A model generated the notes under the pieces. It made no database searches and was not told the DNA's origin. It worked only from the letters and a program-made list of their open reading frames with translations. Source: Burkholderiales bacterium (GTDB lineage Bacteria > Pseudomonadota > Gammaproteobacteria > Burkholderiales > Burkholderiaceae_C). Taken from it: a DNA stretch of 64,000 nucleotides. This document shows, piece by piece, positions 60,840 to 64,000 of this stretch (positions are counted from its first letter, which is position 1; every line of letters begins with the position of its first letter). The stretch lies in NCBI GenBank assembly GCA_947464185.1, contig CANHVY010000022.1, positions 1-64,000 of the forward strand, read 5' to 3'. The translations under genes and the position numbers were made by a program.

Positions 60840-63800
60840 ATGACCGACCTCTCTGCTGAATTCAAGGCCTTGGCCGAGTACCGCCCCACCCACAAGGTTC
60901 GCTTCGTCACCGCCGCCAGCTTGTTCGACGGTCACGATGCGGCCATCAACATCATGCGGCGCATCCTGCAAGGCATGGGGGCCGAAGTCATCCATCTGGG
61001 TCACAACCGCTCGGTGGATGAGGTGGTCACGGCAGCGCTGCAGGAAGATGTCCAGGGCATCGCCATCAGCAGCTACCAAGGCGGGCACGTCGAGTACTTC
61101 AAGTACATGGTCGACCTGCTGCGTCAACGTGGCGGCGAACACATCCAGGTGTTCGGCGGCGGCGGCGGCGTGATCGTGCCGGCTGAGATCCGGGAGCTGC
61201 AGGGCTATGGCGTCAGCCGTATCTACAGTCCTGAAGACGGTCAGCGCATGGGCCTGCAAGGCATGATCGGCGAAATGCTGATGCGCTGTGACGTGGATCT
61301 GACAGCCCATGCGCCGACAGACATCACGGCACTTCAAGGCCATACCGACGGCGCCTGGCGGGCCCTGGCCCAGACCATCACCGCGCTCGAAAACGGCGGG
61401 GCCTCCGACAGTTTGAAGACTCGGCTGGCCGCCGCCGCCGCCAGCACCCGCATTCCGGTGCTGGGCATCACCGGCACGGGAGGCGCTGGCAAATCCAGCC
61501 TGACGGACGAACTGATCCGCCGTCTGCGCCTGGACCAGCAGGACAGGCTTCGCATCGCCGTGATCTCCATCGACCCCTCGCGCCGGAAAAGCGGCGGAGC
61601 CCTGCTCGGCGATCGCATTCGCATGAATGCCATTGGCCCCTGGCAGGCAGGGCCGCGGGTGTTCATGCGCAGCCTGGCGACCAGGGATTTCGGCAGCGAG
61701 ATCAGCCAGGCCCTGCCCGACGTGATCGCGGCCTGCAAGGCCGCAGGCTTTGAGCTCATCATCGTCGAAACCTCCGGCATCGGGCAGGGCGATGCTGCCA
61801 TCGTGCCTCTGGTGGACGTGCCGATGTATGTCATGACGCCGGAGTTCGGTGCGGCCAGCCAGCTCGAGAAGATCGACATGCTGGATTTCGCTGCGTTCGT
61901 GGCCATCAACAAGTTCGACCGCAAGGGCTCGGCCGACGCACTGCGCGATGTGGCCAAGCAGGTCCAGCGCAACCGTGAGGCCTGGTCGGCACGCACGGAA
62001 GACATGCCGGTGTTCGGCACCATGGCCAGCCGATTCAACGATGACGGGGTGACGGCCTTGTACCAGGCCTTGCTGCCTCGCCTGGCTGAGCTGGGGCTGC
62101 AGGTGGCCGCGGGGCGTCTGCCGCAGGTGTCCACCCGTCACAGCACACATCAGACGCCCATTGTCCCGGGCGCGCGCATCCGCTACCTGGCCGATATCGC
62201 GGAGGTCGTGCGCGGGTACAAGCGCCGTGCGCTGGCGCAGTCGCAGTTGGCGCGCGAAGTGCAGCAACTCAAGGCCACGGCCACCATGCTTCAGGTCGAC
62301 AAGCCCGGGCGGCAGCGGGCCGTGGAAGCGGTGCTGGACCTGGCAAGTCAGCGCGAGGCGCAGCTGGAGCCCCAGGCGCGCAAGTTGCTGGCGCAGTGGC
62401 CTGACATGCAGAAGGCCTACGCTGGGGACGAGTACGTCGTCAAGATCCGGGACAAGGAGATCCGCACCGGCCTCACCCACATCACGCTGTCGGGCACCAA
62501 GATCCGCAAGGTCAGCCTGCCCAAGTACGGCTGCGACGGCGAAGTGCTGAAGTGGCTGATGCTGGAGAACGTGCCCGGGTCGTTCCCGTACACCGCAGGC
62601 ACCTTCGCCTTCAAGCGCGAGAACGAAGACCCCACCCGCATGTTCGCTGGTGAAGGCGATGCCTTCCGTACCAACCGCCGCTTCAAGCTGCTTTCCGAGG
62701 GCATGCCGGCCAAGCGCCTGTCCACCGCCTTCGACTCGGTCACCTTGTACGGCAGTGACCCGGACCCTCGGCCCGACATCTACGGGAAGGTGGGCAATTC
62801 GGGAGTGTCCATCGCCACGCTGGACGACATGAAAGTGCTGTACTCAGGGTTTGACCTCACCAACCCGAGCACCTCGGTGAGCATGACCATCAACGGACCG
62901 GCACCTGCCATCCTGGCCATGTTCATGAACACCGCCATCGACCAGAACCTCGACAAGTTCAGGCTCGACAACGGGCGAGACCCGACTGACGACGAGGCCG
63001 CCAAGATCCGCGCCTGGACGCTGGCCAACGTGCGCGGCACGGTACATGCGGACATCCTGAAGGAAGACCAGGGCCAGAACACTTGCATCTTCTCCACGGA
63101 GTTCAGCCTGAAGGTGATGGGCGATATTGCGGAGTGGTTCGTGCAACACGATGTCCGCAACTTCTACTCGGTGTCCATTTCGGGCTACCACATCGCCGAA
63201 GCCGGCGCCAACCCCATCAGCCAGTTGGCGTTCACCCTGTCCAACGGCTTCACGTTTGTGGAAGCCTACTTGGCGCGGGGCATGCACATCGACGATTTCG
63301 CCCCCAACCTGAGCTTCTTCTTCAGCAATGGCATGGATCCGGAGTACACCGTGCTGGGTCGGGTGGCGCGCCGCATCTGGGCCACAGCGATGCGCGACCG
63401 CTACGGTGCCAATGAACGGTCACAGAAGCTGAAGTACCACGTACAAACCAGTGGACGTAGCCTCCACGCCCAGGAAATCGCCTTTAACGACATCCGCACG
63501 ACGCTGCAAGCCTTGATCGCCATCTACGACAACTGCAACTCGCTGCACACCAACGCCTACGACGAAGCCATCACAACGCCCACCGAGGAAAGTGTGCGAC
63601 GCGCCATGGCCATTCAGCTCATCATCAACCGCGAGTGGGGTCTGGCGCGCAACGAGAACCCGAACCAGGGCGCCTTCATCATCGACGAGCTGACCGAACT
63701 GGTTGAAGAAGCCGTGTTGACGGAGTTCGAGCGCATTGCGGAGCGTGGCGGGGTGCTGGGCGCCATGGAAACCGGGTACCAGCGCGGAAAGATCCAAGAG

Positions 63801-64000
63801 GAGAGCATGCACTACGAGATGCTCAAGCACACGGGGGAATTGCCCATCATCGGCGTCAACACATTCCGCAACCCGCAGGGTGATGTTGGCCCGGAGAGCA
63901 TAGAACTGGCTCGTTCGACTGAGGATGAAAAACGCAGCCAGCTCAGCCGCTTGCAGGCATTCCATGAACGCCAAGCGGCGGCGTCAGCCGAGATGTTGCA
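60840..64000 (+). CDS. icmF: Fused isobutyryl-CoA mutase IcmF (partial)
   Basis: Adenosylcobalamin-dependent acyl-CoA mutase fused to its G-protein chaperone; 1053 codons are visible and the end lies beyond the right edge. Order: cobalamin-binding domain ([17 protein letters not shown] with the B12-ligating His, [28 protein letters not shown]), a MeaB-like GTPase domain ([17 protein letters not shown] near residue 220, [14 protein letters not shown]), then the TIM-barrel mutase ([56 protein letters not shown]). The fusion order matches IcmF, not methylmalonyl-CoA mutase. It moves a carbon skeleton between isobutyryl- and n-butyryl-CoA, in some organisms also isovaleryl- and pivalyl-CoA. ATG 60840. 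Confidence 0.95.
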   Translation, partial: MTDLSAEFKALAEYRPTHKVRFVTAASLFDGHDAAINIMRRILQGMGAEVIHLGHNRSVDEVVTAALQEDVQGIAISSYQGGHVEYFKYMVDLLRQRGGEHIQVFGGGGGVIVPAEIRELQGYGVSRIYSPEDGQRMGLQGMIGEMLMRCDVDLTAHAPTDITALQGHTDGAWRALAQTITALENGGASDSLKTRLAAAAASTRIPVLGITGTGGAGKSSLTDELIRRLRLDQQDRLRIAVISIDPSRRKSGGALLGDRIRMNAIGPWQAGPRVFMRSLATRDFGSEISQALPDVIAACKAAGFELIIVETSGIGQGDAAIVPLVDVPMYVMTPEFGAASQLEKIDMLDFAAFVAINKFDRKGSADALRDVAKQVQRNREAWSARTEDMPVFGTMASRFNDDGVTALYQALLPRLAELGLQVAAGRLPQVSTRHSTHQTPIVPGARIRYLADIAEVVRGYKRRALAQSQLAREVQQLKATATMLQVDKPGRQRAVEAVLDLASQREAQLEPQARKLLAQWPDMQKAYAGDEYVVKIRDKEIRTGLTHITLSGTKIRKVSLPKYGCDGEVLKWLMLENVPGSFPYTAGTFAFKRENEDPTRMFAGEGDAFRTNRRFKLLSEGMPAKRLSTAFDSVTLYGSDPDPRPDIYGKVGNSGVSIATLDDMKVLYSGFDLTNPSTSVSMTINGPAPAILAMFMNTAIDQNLDKFRLDNGRDPTDDEAAKIRAWTLANVRGTVHADILKEDQGQNTCIFSTEFSLKVMGDIAEWFVQHDVRNFYSVSISGYHIAEAGANPISQLAFTLSNGFTFVEAYLARGMHIDDFAPNLSFFFSNGMDPEYTVLGRVARRIWATAMRDRYGANERSQKLKYHVQTSGRSLHAQEIAFNDIRTTLQALIAIYDNCNSLHTNAYDEAITTPTEESVRRAMAIQLIINREWGLARNENPNQGAFIIDELTELVEEAVLTEFERIAERGGVLGAMETGYQRGKIQEESMHYEMLKHTGELPIIGVNTFRNPQGDVGPESIELARSTEDEKRSQLSRLQAFHERQAAASAEML

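Noticed and set aside
60777-62480. A 567-codon minus-strand frame
   Set aside because: Antisense to the IcmF gene, which has all its expected domain motifs.

Overview
The window reads as chromosomal DNA of a high-GC betaproteobacterium of the order Burkholderiales, most likely family Comamonadaceae. The basis is the overall GC-rich coding, the many Bug-type periplasmic binding proteins, the DksA with a degenerate zinc finger, the glyQ-glyS-gmhB-plsC and lnt-corC gene strings, and a fused isobutyryl-CoA mutase. No tRNA, rRNA, CRISPR array, prophage or intact insertion sequence was seen. Genes are densely packed, with many 4-base stop/start overlaps.

Left part (1-12.7 kb). A branched-chain amino acid type ABC transporter (binding protein, LivG, LivF, LivH, and LivM cut by the left edge) faces a small plus-strand operon (Bug binding protein, enoyl-CoA hydratase-like protein, malonyl-CoA synthetase-like ligase). 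A decayed chromate transporter, a membrane-anchored PAS/exonuclease protein, a chimeric gene remnant, a small membrane protein and a metabolite:H+ symporter follow.

Leucine/isovalerate region (12.9-21 kb, with a second block at 33.8-41.8 kb). A minus-strand operon encodes methylcrotonyl-CoA carboxylase beta and alpha subunits, an acyl-CoA dehydrogenase, methylglutaconyl-CoA hydratase, HMG-CoA lyase, a DUF1289 protein and a DsbA-fold isomerase. About 20 kb away are isovaleryl-CoA dehydrogenase and a MerR-family regulator (LiuR type). Nearly identical palindromes, TTGACGTWAACGTCAA, lie in front of the carboxylase operon and of the regulator, tying the two loci into one likely regulon. Another acyl-CoA dehydrogenase, an SDR, a thiolase, carbonic anhydrase and AceK complete this catabolic and anaplerotic theme. 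The right edge carries a fused B12-dependent acyl-CoA mutase (IcmF).

Middle accessory region (21-33.8 kb). It holds TrkH/TrkA potassium uptake, a VOC protein, an orphan radical SAM protein, an alpha/beta hydrolase and a cupin. Then comes a decayed stretch with two oppositely oriented histidine-kinase fragments and a truncated ABA4-like gene, followed by a lipoprotein metallo-hydrolase, a frameshifted patatin lipoprotein, a GlcG/HbpS protein, a Bug protein and a PIN toxin-antitoxin pair bracketed by a 39-bp direct repeat.

Housekeeping right part (43-64 kb). It contains a YgjP peptidase, PlsC, GmhB, GlyS, GlyQ, a BASS transporter, a D-aminoacylase-like amidohydrolase, Lnt, CorC, a COG0523 GTPase, DksA, a STAS-domain protein, HslV, HslU, CoaX and IcmF.

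The strongest non-gene signal is a set of palindromic or structured repeats placed in or between genes. Two copies of one element, with conserved boxes but different stems that still pair, lie in one intra-operon gap (17.8-18.07 kb). An in-frame hairpin-forming insert sits inside glyQ. A perfect 39-nt palindrome sits inside the STAS gene. An 85-bp duplication covers the mccA translation start.
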